Counted from the stretch's first letter, positions 1 through 6,626 are shown. The stretch is 12,729 nt of DNA from an uncultured Lachnospiraceae bacterium (GCA_910588655.1 CAJUPJ010000060.1:1-12729), one strand, 5' to 3'. Notes: generated from the sequence alone by a model not told the origin. Numbers and translations are program-made.

Positions 1-91
1 ATTTATTTTTAAGGAAAATAAAAAGCAGGGAAAGAAAGTTTTTATTTATAAAATTAATAAAAAATGCAGCAGCCGCTTTAAACAGCCTATA

Positions 92-109
92 TTTTGAAAA
101 GTTTCAAAA
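92..109. repeat. 18-bp inverted repeat upstream of first gene
   Basis: TTTTGAAA-AG-TTTCAAAA forms an 8-bp perfect dyad with a 2-base centre, in the leader of the gene starting at 175. It has the size and symmetry of an operator half-site pair and contains a TTGAAA that could serve as a -35 box. No well-spaced -10 box was identified, so a regulatory role is only inferred. Confidence 0.3.
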
Positions 110-174
110 CCATAAAATATGTTTCTTCATGACTATAGCAAAGTATACACAACAAATGTTAAGGAGGTTTTAAA

Positions 175-669
175 ATGAGGACTGCAGCTGGTTTAAATTT
201 TGTAAATATTAAGGAAAATTCAAAAGAAGAAGATTTCAAAAATTACAGTTTTATGGTACAGGATATAGCAGGTATTCTTGCCAGTCTGGATTTAGAGGCT
301 GTGATTGTTGAAATTTACAGTTACTCTGGTACACAGGAAGAAAAAGCAGATATCATTAAAAGGATTTGTACATCTTTTCAAGATAATGGGGAAAAGAAAT
401 TTGTTATCTGCACAAGGGCTTATGCAAGCACAGAGGAATTTCCAGAAAGTGAATATTATGACCCTGGTAACAGGCAGGGTGGGAGTTATGATGGAAAAAA
501 GCCTGTACCGTTTGGTGAGGTAATCCTCAGGGAGTCCTGTATGCTGGAAGATATTGGTTTCGCTGGTTTCAACTGTATTGTGGGATATGAAAATTCTAAA
601 GCTTATATTTATGCTAATGATATGGGGAAACTAGTTTTAGACTATTCATTAAATTACCAGGATAAGTAA
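175..669 (+). CDS. Hypothetical protein, 164 aa
   Basis: I do not recognise this protein. The start is well supported: a perfect AAGGAGGT (161-168) sits six bases before the ATG. The product is soluble-looking, with no signal peptide or membrane segment and a mildly acidic N-terminal half. The middle (about residues 85-115) is rich in Gly, Tyr and Pro and probably a loop. The C-terminal part alternates hydrophobic and polar residues (NCIVGYENSKAYIYANDMG, roughly 132-150), which looks like beta-strands. It is the first gene of the window, followed 67 bases later by the DUF488 gene on the same strand. Function is unknown; it could be any small accessory protein of the island. Confidence 0.75.
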   Translation: MRTAAGLNFVNIKENSKEEDFKNYSFMVQDIAGILASLDLEAVIVEIYSYSGTQEEKADIIKRICTSFQDNGEKKFVICTRAYASTEEFPESEYYDPGNRQGGSYDGKKPVPFGEVILRESCMLEDIGFAGFNCIVGYENSKAYIYANDMGKLVLDYSLNYQDK

Positions 670-736
670 ACATGCTGCTGTTGCAGGGTTACTGTTAACT
701 GGCAAAGATTATCCTGGTTAAAGAAAGGTGGCAGGA

Positions 737-1114
737 ATGGAGATAAGGACAAGTTATTTTGCACAGTTAAGAAAAATTGAAGCTATGGATGGCGCAGTGC
801 CGGTTGCAGTCTGCAGGTATCCGCCAGACTGGTATAAAGGTGCAGTATACAAAAAAGTTGCACCTTCTTATGTAATGGTGGCTGGTATGAAAAATGCAGA
901 TACCAGGGAGTACTTTAGTAAAAAATATTTTACAGAAGTGCTTGGCAGCCTGGAACCTGGTAAAGTGGAAAAGGAAATTAAAGATATTGTGGGACATAGT
1001 GGCGGGACTTTTGCTGTGTTGTTGTGTTTTGAGAAACCATCAGACTTTTGCCACAGGCATCTGGTAGCAGCATGGCTTGGGAGAAACCCGGATGAAGCTG
1101 AATTAAGATGGTGA
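737..1114 (+). CDS. DUF488 family protein
   Basis: The 125-aa product matches the DUF488 pattern. An N-terminal RTSYFAQLRK is followed by AVCRYPPDW (residues 24-32), and near the C-terminus comes the family hallmark, a hydrophobic strand ending in Cys97 then C105-H106-R107 (LLCFEKPSDFCHRHLVAAWL, 95-114). DUF488 proteins are small, cytoplasmic and of unknown biochemical role; they recur in mobile and defence-rich regions. I chose the ATG at 737 because AAAGGTGG lies just ahead of it; an in-frame GTG at 728 would add three residues but overlaps that ribosome site. The Cys-His-Arg cluster suggests a metal or thiol active site, which is inference. Confidence 0.8.
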   Translation: MEIRTSYFAQLRKIEAMDGAVPVAVCRYPPDWYKGAVYKKVAPSYVMVAGMKNADTREYFSKKYFTEVLGSLEPGKVEKEIKDIVGHSGGTFAVLLCFEKPSDFCHRHLVAAWLGRNPDEAELRW

Positions 1115-1272
1115 CAGGATAAGGTGGCATGACAGTAGTTATGTTTTGATGGTTTTCTCCAAGTGTGTTCAGGGTACATCTTCTAATCTAGGTGTGTCTT
1201 TTTTGCCTGGTTAAGTGCATTACATTGCTGTTTAATCTGGCTGTACTTATAACAGAGGGGAGTTTGTATAAT

Positions 1273-1464
1273 ATGGTAAATATTTGTACTTTGGAACAGC
1301 TTCAGGTTCTTATTGGTAAAGGTATTGTAAAGGGTTGTGGGTGTTGCAAAGCCAGGTTTGAAGAAGATGCTTTAGCCTGTGCCAGGCAGACGGGCCTATA
1401 TCCTTACTGTAATAATAAACTGGTTAAAGTATTTACAAAAAATACGCCAGCAGAAGCTGTCTGA
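1273..1464 (+). CDS. Small cysteine-rich protein, 63 aa
   Basis: The open frame reaches back to 1192, but the ATG at 1273 is the likely start because GAGGGGA lies just upstream of it, and the upstream extension has no ribosome site. The 63-aa product has six cysteines (5, 22, 24, 25, 36, 46), including a CGCC motif preceded by Gly, which could bind zinc or an iron-sulphur cluster. No family is recognised. It is the last gene before an intrinsic terminator, so it probably closes the first transcription unit. A redox or DNA-binding role is possible but unsupported. Confidence 0.6.
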   Translation: MVNICTLEQLQVLIGKGIVKGCGCCKARFEEDALACARQTGLYPYCNNKLVKVFTKNTPAEAV

Positions 1465-1470
1465 ATCCAG

Positions 1471-1502
1471 GGGCTGCGTTTTAACAGGCGCAGTCCTTTT
1501 TT
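1471..1502 (+). terminator. Rho-independent terminator
   Basis: GGGCTGCG (1471-1478) pairs with CGCAGTCC (1489-1496), an 8-bp GC-rich stem with one G-U pair and a 10-base loop, followed at once by six T residues (1497-1502). It lies seven bases after the stop of the Cys-rich gene and should end that unit. Confidence 0.85.
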
Positions 1503-1545
1503 GTACCAGGTTTACAGAAGAATAAATAAAATGGGAGGTCTGTGT

Positions 1546-1638
1546 ATGGAAATTTTAGGCATTATTATTTTTGCAGTAATCTTTTTCTGCTTGTTTGCTG
1601 GTGTGTATTATTCTGCAGCTAAAGAATGTAAAAAGTGA
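1546..1638 (+). CDS. 30-aa single-pass membrane peptide
   Basis: The ATG at 1546 has a good ribosome site (GGGAGGT, 1533-1539) and the frame runs to a TGA at 1636-1638. The product is a hydrophobic segment of about 20 residues (3-22, rich in Ile, Phe and Val, with one Cys at 15) followed by a short charged tail ending KECKK. This is the layout of a single-span inner-membrane peptide with its positive end in the cytoplasm, or of a type I toxin-like peptide. It is the first coding frame after the terminator. An earlier ATG at 1531 is in frame but lacks a ribosome site. No family is recognised, and its expression is inferred from the ribosome site and composition only. Confidence 0.5.
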   Translation: MEILGIIIFAVIFFCLFAGVYYSAAKECKK

Positions 1639-1756
1639 TATGCTGCACTGCCAGGTGCTTGAGGTGTATGGGCGTCTGGCAGATAATCCTTGCAGCAGAA
1701 GCCGTAATGCCTGTAATCCTGCTTATATTAAAGTAAAAAAGGAAGGGGATATGGTT

Positions 1757-1996
1757 ATGGAAAGTGGACTGGAGCTGCTTAGTAAATACCAGCAGATGTA
1801 TGGAAAAAGAGGCAGTGAATCTTATGGAAAGTGGATTACAAAAAAGAGGACAGTGAATGCTGCCTGTTATATTATTGATATGCTGTCTGGAGTAGATTTT
1901 GCAGAATTTGAGTCTGCCTTGTACTTTCGGTGTGATGACAGCAGGATGGAATATTTTATAAAAGTATATGGACCAGCTCGAAGAAGCAGTCCTTGA
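1757..1996 (+). CDS. Hypothetical protein, 79 aa
   Basis: GGAAGGGG (1741-1748) is eight bases before the ATG at 1757. The frame is open further upstream (an ATG at 1640, just past the stop of the membrane peptide), but without a ribosome site. The product is small, helical-looking and begins MESGLELLSKYQQ. No family is recognised. Its last 29 bases overlap the start of the 406-aa gene in another frame, and the tail after residue 71 (GPARRSSP) looks unlike a designed C-terminus. It may therefore be the N-terminal piece of a longer protein split by a frameshift near 1965. It could equally be an independent, translationally coupled gene. Confidence 0.5.
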   Translation: MESGLELLSKYQQMYGKRGSESYGKWITKKRTVNAACYIIDMLSGVDFAEFESALYFRCDDSRMEYFIKVYGPARRSSP

Positions 1997-3188
1997 CCCT
2001 GGCAGTTTTGTTAAATGTCTGGACAAGTTTCTGCTGGATACATGTGTTTACATTGAAAAAAATAATCTTTACAGGGATTATTTTGATTTCTTTATGCTTC
2101 TGGAAAAACAGTTTATTATTAATACCTGTGGTTTGAAAAACCAGGTATTTAGTACTTATATAAGTCTTCTTATGCAGCAGACATCATATTTTTGCAGGAA
2201 TAGGACTGACGAGCAGGTAACCAGTGTTGGAAGTGGTGGCAGCCTTACTTTCGGGAAACAGGTTTTCCCATACAGTGATGCCGCTGCGTACAGACTGGAA
2301 AACAAATTAAAGCCTGGAAAGAAGCCTTCTGCTTTAAGTAGCAGGGATATTAGTGAAGCCTACAGGATGTATGGGTATAATATTAATTCACTGGAGCAGG
2401 CTGCATTTTTTGAAAATATTGTACGCCTGCATGAGAACAATGTATACTTTATGGCTCCGTATACCAGCAGCAGGACATCCAGCCTTATAATAAAAAAAGC
2501 CCTGGGCGGGAATATGCTGGCATGTCCAAGACAGTGGAAGAAAACAAAAGTATACAGGGAACGCTTGTTAAACAGGAATTATATGCTGCCACGTTCTGGT
2601 GTTACTGGGATATATAAAAATGCGGAAAGCATAAAGAAAATTATTTTCTTTGAAACAGTCCGTTTCAATGAAGTGGTGCTGCTGTTTAAAGTTATTACGG
2701 ACTGGGGTGGGGAATGTTCGGGATTTTACTGGACTAAAAGCCAGGTGTTTTTTGCTGGCTGTAGCTGTGCAGGTGCAAAGGGCAGGAGTAATCCGTTAGA
2801 AAATTTTATTCTGGAAAATTATATGGTTCTGTCTTGTGATTATGAAATTGACAGGAAAAAGAATTTTGCCATTAAACAGACGGATTTGGAGCAAATGGAT
2901 ACTGAATTTTATTATCTAGGGCAGCCTCTTGTCTGTTACAGTTACAGAAATACTGGGAATAATAAAAATGGCAATAAGAGCTGCAGGTATGTAAAGGAAG
3001 AATATAAAGAGGAACTGAGTTCAAGAAGCGGGTACATACGGAGGCTTCCAGAAGGGCAGCATGCATCGGTGGAAGCTGTCCAGACTGCAAGGGGGCTTGG
3101 GCTTGATTTACCAGAAGGAAGGACTTTTGTACGTTCACATGATTACCATGTTTATGTAAAAGCAGTGAAGAAAGGGGAAACACCATAA
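1968..3188 (+). CDS. Hypothetical protein, 406 aa
   Basis: This is the largest intact protein of the window and I cannot assign it to a family with a known function. The N-terminal half is mostly helical with many Tyr, Phe and Cys residues. The middle carries a Cys-rich stretch (FFAGCSCAGAKGR, 261-273). The C-terminal ~43 residues (354-396, GYIRRLPEGQ then LPEGRTFVRSHDYHVYVK) resemble a short basic tail that I recall on other proteins of Clostridia mobile elements. No ribosome site precedes the ATG at 1968, so translation is probably coupled to the overlapping upstream frame. The stop overlaps the next ATG by one base (TAATG), indicating an operon with the DUF3848 gene. Confidence 0.7.
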   Translation: MDQLEEAVLDPGSFVKCLDKFLLDTCVYIEKNNLYRDYFDFFMLLEKQFIINTCGLKNQVFSTYISLLMQQTSYFCRNRTDEQVTSVGSGGSLTFGKQVFPYSDAAAYRLENKLKPGKKPSALSSRDISEAYRMYGYNINSLEQAAFFENIVRLHENNVYFMAPYTSSRTSSLIIKKALGGNMLACPRQWKKTKVYRERLLNRNYMLPRSGVTGIYKNAESIKKIIFFETVRFNEVVLLFKVITDWGGECSGFYWTKSQVFFAGCSCAGAKGRSNPLENFILENYMVLSCDYEIDRKKNFAIKQTDLEQMDTEFYYLGQPLVCYSYRNTGNNKNGNKSCRYVKEEYKEELSSRSGYIRRLPEGQHASVEAVQTARGLGLDLPEGRTFVRSHDYHVYVKAVKKGETP

Positions 3189-3475
3189 TGAAAGAAAGAA
3201 TACAGGAACGTTTAGAAAATGAATTTAACGTTTACAAGGAACAGGTGCTCGCTTTAGATAAGCAGGAGATTTTTGATAAAGCATATGAAACAGCTATAAA
3301 ACAGGAAATAGCCCTGTTTTTTGCAGAGTGCACAGAAGATGATAAAATACTGGAATTTTTAGATAAATTTCCGAAGGCAGAAGTACTCCTGGATTATTTA
3401 TATGGTTTGTGGATGGGCGCTGACAGTGGGATTGATATTGAAATTTTTGATACTTTGGAAATGGAATTACAATAA
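3188..3475 (+). CDS. DUF3848 family protein
   Basis: The 95-aa product has the size and layout of DUF3848: a short leader, a long amphipathic helix with the core YKEQVLALDKQEIFDKAYE (about residues 15-33), then a hydrophobic helix with QEIALFF and an acidic C-terminus. Members are small proteins of unknown function, common in Clostridia mobile regions. Its ATG shares a base with the previous stop, and GAAAGGGG lies upstream, so the two genes are co-translated. It is followed after 13 bases by a perfect palindrome. Composition is strongly acidic, which would suit a nucleic-acid mimic or an antitoxin-like partner, but that is only a guess. Confidence 0.65.
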   Translation: MKERIQERLENEFNVYKEQVLALDKQEIFDKAYETAIKQEIALFFAECTEDDKILEFLDKFPKAEVLLDYLYGLWMGADSGIDIEIFDTLEMELQ

Positions 3476-3488
3476 AAACCAGGAACGG

Positions 3489-3524
3489 ACATATCAAGGA
3501 TATTTTAAAATATCCTTGATATGT
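3489..3524. repeat. Perfect 36-bp palindrome
   Basis: ACATATCAAGGATATTTT is followed with no spacer by its exact reverse complement AAAATATCCTTGATATGT. It lies between the DUF3848 gene and the next gene. There is no T-run after it, so it is a poor standard intrinsic terminator. As RNA the centre would open into a small loop and still give a very stable hairpin. As DNA it could be a protein-binding or recombination site. Confidence 0.8.
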
Positions 3525-3577
3525 ACTGCCCGTGGTGTTATGATTAAACCATTATCATTTTTGTGGAGGTGGAAAGT

Positions 3578-3793
3578 ATGTATGTTGATTTTAGCATACC
3601 CGTGTGTGAGGGATTAAGGGATGTTGTAAAAGAAGAAATAGCAATACTTGATAAAGCTTTTAGAGAAGATGATGCAGGTACTTATCTTCTGCACGAAGAT
3701 GCTGTAGAAACGTATTTAAAAACAGCACTGGAAGACAGGGATATCAGCGAATCTGAATGTGTCCAGATGTTTAGGAGGTTTGGATGGAGGTAA
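3578..3793 (+). CDS. Small protein upstream of the kinase, 71 aa
   Basis: The ATG at 3578 follows GGAGGTGG (3566-3572) at a normal spacing; an in-frame GTG at 3563 would place the start before that ribosome site and is less likely. The product is acidic and mostly helical, with no recognisable helix-turn-helix. It ends FRRFGWR, overlapping the kinase gene by 10 bases, so the two are surely co-expressed. By position it is where HipB-type antitoxins sit relative to HipA kinases, but the sequence does not resemble HipB. It could be an unrelated partner or regulator of the kinase. Confidence 0.65.
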   Translation: MYVDFSIPVCEGLRDVVKEEIAILDKAFREDDAGTYLLHEDAVETYLKTALEDRDISESECVQMFRRFGWR

Positions 3794-4713
3794 TTGATGT
3801 AAGCGGAATACCACAGGATTTGAAAGTGTATGGTGGTATGTCATGCAAAAAAATAGCAGTAATAGTTAATGGAACAAGATATCTGGTGAAATTTCCAGGA
3901 AACTTAAAAAGCAGGAATATGAAAAATACTGTCCTGAGTTATTCAAACAGTCCTGTATGTGAATATATTGGTTCACATATTTATAGTTTATTAGGGATAC
4001 CTGTACATGAAACAATCCTGGCAAAACGAAACCAGAAACTTGTAGTGTTATGTAAAGATTTTATTGACAAAGGCCAGGAACTTTTTGAGTTTAATAAAAT
4101 AAAAGTTTCTTTTGAACCAGTATTAATAAATTCTGATGGTGAAGAAACAGATGGCCAGGGTTCTGATTTGGCTGAAACTTTACTGGTATTAGACCAGCAC
4201 CCTATTTTTAAAACATTACAGAATGTACCTGACAGGTTTTGGGATATGTTTATTGTAGATGCTTTTATAGGAAATCCTGACAGAAATAATGGAAACTGGG
4301 GTGTTATTTTAGCTGGGGATAAATTTGTTATGGCTCCTGTCTATGATAACGGAAACTGTTTAAATGACAAATGGGACGAGGATAAAATGAAACAATTCCT
4401 TTCAGATAAGTCATTGTTTGAGGCTGAATCATATAAAGGCAAAGTATGCTATCATACTGGAAAAAATGGAAAGAAAATTAATCCTTTCCATTTAATAGCC
4501 AGTGGTAAGTATGTCGGTTGTACGAAGGCTTTGGTTAGGTTTGTTAGCAGGATAAATTTAGGACAGATATTTAAAATGGTTGAAGAAATACCAGTACTGA
4601 CAGATATACAGATTAAATATTATGAAGAAATTTTAAAAGCCAGGGCAAACCATTTAATTATGCTGGCTGGTAATTGGCAAAATAAAAAAACTAAGGAACT
4701 GGATATATTTTAA
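3784..4713 (+). CDS. CtkA/HipA-like serine/threonine protein kinase
   Basis: The 309-aa protein has the HipA-superfamily kinase core. Lys36 in LVKFPGN is the probable ATP-binding lysine. Residues 163-173 (GNPDRNNGNWG) give the catalytic loop, with Asp166 as catalytic base and Asn171 as metal ligand. Residues 184-190 (APVYDNG) give the DFG-equivalent, with Asp188. The N-terminal KVYGGMSCKK and the overall length fit the single-domain CtkA type (Helicobacter CtkA is the known example) rather than the longer HipA. It should phosphorylate protein Ser/Thr in the cytoplasm, as toxin or regulator. A strong AGGAGGT (3773-3779) precedes the ATG, and the start lies inside the upstream 71-aa gene. Its last ~28 codons are repeated at 5791-5873. 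All key residues are present, so it is probably active. Confidence 0.85.
   Translation: MEVIDVSGIPQDLKVYGGMSCKKIAVIVNGTRYLVKFPGNLKSRNMKNTVLSYSNSPVCEYIGSHIYSLLGIPVHETILAKRNQKLVVLCKDFIDKGQELFEFNKIKVSFEPVLINSDGEETDGQGSDLAETLLVLDQHPIFKTLQNVPDRFWDMFIVDAFIGNPDRNNGNWGVILAGDKFVMAPVYDNGNCLNDKWDEDKMKQFLSDKSLFEAESYKGKVCYHTGKNGKKINPFHLIASGKYVGCTKALVRFVSRINLGQIFKMVEEIPVLTDIQIKYYEEILKARANHLIMLAGNWQNKKTKELDIF
4621..4703 (+). repeat. Direct repeat, left copy (kinase 3' end)
   Basis: This stretch inside the kinase gene is repeated at about 90% identity at 5791-5873, 1170 bases downstream. The two copies bracket the MNT-HEPN pair. Confidence 0.85.
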
Positions 4714-4771
4714 ATAATATATAATTTTATTTTAATCTTTCTAGGATAAACAGTATAAGAGGGTATAGATT

Positions 4772-5161
4772 ATGAATTATGTTAATTCAACATGGGAAGA
4801 ACAGAGGAACGTGTCTGTATTGTTTCCAGAAATAATTTATTGCGAAGACATAGAAATCAGAAGAGTACACCCGTTAAAGCAAAAGGTCGTTTCAGATATA
4901 AATAAGATGTTAAAAGGCGATGACCGGATAAGTGCTGTTGTGCTGTTCGGCAGTGCTGTTAATTTAAGATGTAATATTCACAGTGACATTGATATTGTAG
5001 TAAGGCTGAATGATGGGTATGTGCGCAGGGATGTAAAAAATGATGTATCTGAGAAAATCCAGATTCTTAGTGGCTGGAAGGCTGACATTCTTTGGTATGA
5101 TGAGTTGTTGCCAGGCGAGCGTATATATTCTAGTGTATTGAAAGGAGTACAAATAGTATGA
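4772..5161 (+). CDS. MNT-type nucleotidyltransferase (MntA-like antitoxin)
   Basis: The 129-aa product carries the minimal nucleotidyltransferase signature GSx10DxD: LFGS (58-61) followed by Asp72 and Asp74 in SDIDIVV, with a third acidic residue, Asp105, in KADILWYDE. These acids bind Mg-nucleotide. In known MntA-HepT pairs the enzyme AMPylates its HEPN partner and so neutralises it; that role is inferred here from family and pairing. The stop overlaps the HEPN start by four bases (ATGA), typical of these two-gene operons. AGAGGG lies ahead of the ATG. A possible TATAAT (4720-4725) lies upstream, without a clear -35 box. The N-terminal ~35 residues extend beyond the minimal domain. Confidence 0.88.
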   Translation: MNYVNSTWEEQRNVSVLFPEIIYCEDIEIRRVHPLKQKVVSDINKMLKGDDRISAVVLFGSAVNLRCNIHSDIDIVVRLNDGYVRRDVKNDVSEKIQILSGWKADILWYDELLPGERIYSSVLKGVQIV

Positions 5162-5592
5162 GTAAGTTGTTGGAGCGTGCAAAAGTCAAAAGAGAGAATG
5201 CAGAAAATAGTTATAAAAAGATTCAATTAAATGATGCATACCTGGATGATTGTTGTTATAATTTGCAGCAAGCTGTAGAAATGACGTTAAAATATTTAGT
5301 GGAATTAAGTGGGCAGGCTTATGTAGAAAACCATGATTTACGTGCACAGTTGAATTTATTAAACCGGAGAAATGTCAGTATACCATATGAACAGGAATTA
5401 AGAAATATGGCAGAAACTATCAATAACTGGGAAACGTCTTCCAGATATAAGGATAGTTTTACAGCATTGATTCAGGATGTAGATGATGTAAGGTTTTTTG
5501 TGGATGCACTCATCAAAGAAGCTGATTCAAAAACAACTGTGAATCCTTTAAGACCTCTTAGTGTATTTCCAAGCACAAAACATACACAATAG
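5158..5592 (+). CDS. HEPN-domain protein (partner of MNT)
   Basis: The 144-aa helical protein fits the HEPN family (PF05168 type). Helix 2 is NLQQAVEMTLKYLVEL (35-50), followed by the HDL motif (59-61); a late helix carries WETSSRY (91-97) and a hydrophobic C-terminal helix ends near residue 120. In HepT-like toxins an R-x4-6-H motif gives RNase activity; I find no such motif here, so this may be a substrate-binding or degenerate member. The last ~20 residues are Pro/Ser/Lys-rich and look like a non-conserved tail. The 4-base overlap with the MNT gene makes the pair one operon. MNT-HEPN pairs act as toxin-antitoxin modules and often sit in defence islands. Confidence 0.82.
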   Translation: MSKLLERAKVKRENAENSYKKIQLNDAYLDDCCYNLQQAVEMTLKYLVELSGQAYVENHDLRAQLNLLNRRNVSIPYEQELRNMAETINNWETSSRYKDSFTALIQDVDDVRFFVDALIKEADSKTTVNPLRPLSVFPSTKHTQ

Positions 5593-5784
5593 TGTTGCCA
5601 AAGTTTCAAAAGCTGCAAATTGAGAGTCTGGTAGTCAAAGATGAAATTATTTTTTATTTATAAGTGGTTTAATTTTGTGGAATTAGAAAAATAAAATAAT
5701 ATTGTAACAGAAATGAAAGAAAATGCTTAGGCTGACTTTTTGACAAAAAAATTAACAGTATTTAATTCGGGCATTTATTTTGAT

Positions 5785-5901
5785 TTAAATTATGAAGAAA
5801 TTTTAAAAGCCAGGGCAGACCATTTAATTATGCTGGCTGGTAACATACAAAATAATAGAACTAAGGAACTGAATACATTAATAAATAAATCCAGGATGTA
5901 G
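5785..5901 (+). pseudogene. Duplicated 3' fragment of the kinase gene
   Basis: The frame reads NYEEILKARADHLIMLAGN and onward to a TAG at 5899-5901, closely matching the C-terminus of the kinase at 3784-4713. The upstream coding part is absent: an in-frame TAG at 5728 and unrelated sequence precede it. It ends differently from the intact kinase, with about nine extra codons before the stop. No start codon or ribosome site exists, so it is a remnant. One reading is that this is the original 3' end of the kinase locus, displaced when the MNT-HEPN segment arrived. Confidence 0.8.
5791..5873 (+). repeat. Direct repeat, right copy
   Basis: This is the partner of 4621-4703, with roughly eight mismatches and no gaps across the 83 bases by eye. 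It lies 3' of the HEPN gene. Confidence 0.85.
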
Positions 5902-5931
5902 TTTTACTTCCTGGATTTATTTATTAATGTA
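5874..5931. terminator. Long hairpin, probable bidirectional terminator
   Basis: A 23-bp perfect stem (5874-5896 with 5909-5931) encloses a 12-base loop. The GC pairs (CCAGGA/TCCTGG) sit next to the loop and the outer stem is AT-rich, so the 3' arm itself supplies the U-rich tail in either direction. It spans the stop codon of the kinase 3' fragment, as a native terminator of that gene would. Confidence 0.65.
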
Positions 5932-6075
5932 GCTGTATATTGCTGCAAAAAAGGATGTTGGGATGGATATACATTTTACGTTAGTGGTGATGATATTATA
6001 TTTGTTTATTCTGAAGAAGTTTATTATGTTGCAACAATTTTTAAAGATAATGGGATTGGGTACGAAATTTTGTAA
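5929..6075 (+). pseudogene. 5'-truncated fragment of an unknown small protein
   Basis: A 48-codon open stretch ending in TAA (6073-6075) reads like real protein. It starts with a Cys-rich turn (CCKKGCWDGYTFYV), then SGDDIIFVYSEEVYYVATIF, and finishes KDNGIGYEIL. It has no ATG, GTG or TTG start with a ribosome site, and the frame opens inside the hairpin at 5874-5931. It is therefore most likely the tail of a gene whose front was lost when the adjoining segment rearranged. I do not recognise the family. The rest of 5593-6162 outside this, the kinase fragment and the hairpin shows nothing I can support. Confidence 0.5.
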
Positions 6076-6162
6076 ACAGCGTTAATATAGTTTTAAGAGT
6101 TTTCTTTGAAAATTTACAGAATGTATAAAAAGCTTATCTACTGGTAAGGAAACAGGAGGAAT

Positions 6163-6375
6163 ATGAAAGCACAGGAATTGATTGAAAAATTAGAACCATA
6201 TGCGGATTTTGATTTAGATGTGAAAATTCATTTAGCTGTTATGGAAGAAGAATTACAGAAACGGTTTTATAAATATCCACATGATAGTTACAAAGCAGAA
6301 TTAAGTATTGATGATATTGGATATTCGGATAAGGTTGTTTGTATTGGGGTTACGCCCGCAGACAACCAGTATTAG
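6163..6375 (+). CDS. Small phage/mobile-element-type protein, 70 aa
   Basis: CAGGAGGA lies immediately upstream of the ATG at 6163. The product begins MKAQELIEKLEPYADFDLDV and later has LSIDDIGYSDKVVCIGV. This resembles a widespread group of short phage and conjugative-element proteins that start with an ELIxxLxxYxPDxxV-like helix and end with a DxGYSDKV segment. Their role is unknown. The protein is acidic, soluble and without Cys clusters. It stands alone, with non-coding sequence on both sides. Confidence 0.6.
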   Translation: MKAQELIEKLEPYADFDLDVKIHLAVMEEELQKRFYKYPHDSYKAELSIDDIGYSDKVVCIGVTPADNQY

Positions 6376-6596
6376 AAGAGGAAAGCCAGTGTGGGTTTGT
6401 TAACCAGGGCTGTCCGTTGTTTTATTAATTTAGTCAAAGTGATAATGCACAATATGCATTATAATGTGGAATGTTAAAACAGGCAATATACATTAAAGTT
6501 TAAAAAAGCAGCTAACAAGTATTTGGTAAGCGGGAAAATATGTACCAGAATAAACTTTAGCTAATAATAAAAGTACAGTTTGGTAAGGGACTGGGG
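6376..6596. other. Non-coding stretch with an inverted repeat
   Basis: No gene is supported here. ATAATGCA-CAATA-TGCATTAT (6442-6462) forms an 8-bp dyad whose right arm overlaps a TATAAT (6460-6465). That layout would suit an operator over a promoter, but no properly spaced -35 box is seen. Otherwise nothing is recognised. Confidence 0.35.
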
Positions 6597-6626
6597 TTGT
6601 TTTGTGTGATGGTATGGTGATATAAT
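6597..6626 (+). promoter_or_regulatory. Putative promoter of first DUF4869 copy
   Basis: TTGTTT (6597-6602) and TATAAT (6621-6626) are separated by 18 bases, and the -10 box carries an extended TGA in front (TGATATAAT). Transcription would start near 6633, about 110 bases ahead of the GTG at 6743. This is a good match to the housekeeping consensus. Confidence 0.5.

Noticed and set aside
136..143. R-x6-H in the tail of the second HEPN protein (residue numbers) as an RNase motif.
   Set aside because: It lies outside the folded HEPN domain in a poorly structured extension and is probably chance.
767..1179. Open frames on the - strand opposite the DUF488 gene.
   Set aside because: They are mirror frames of a gene with a recognised motif, without ribosome sites or family features.
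4964..5226. Open - frames opposite the first MNT gene.
   Set aside because: They are shadows of a gene with a clear GSx10DxD signature.
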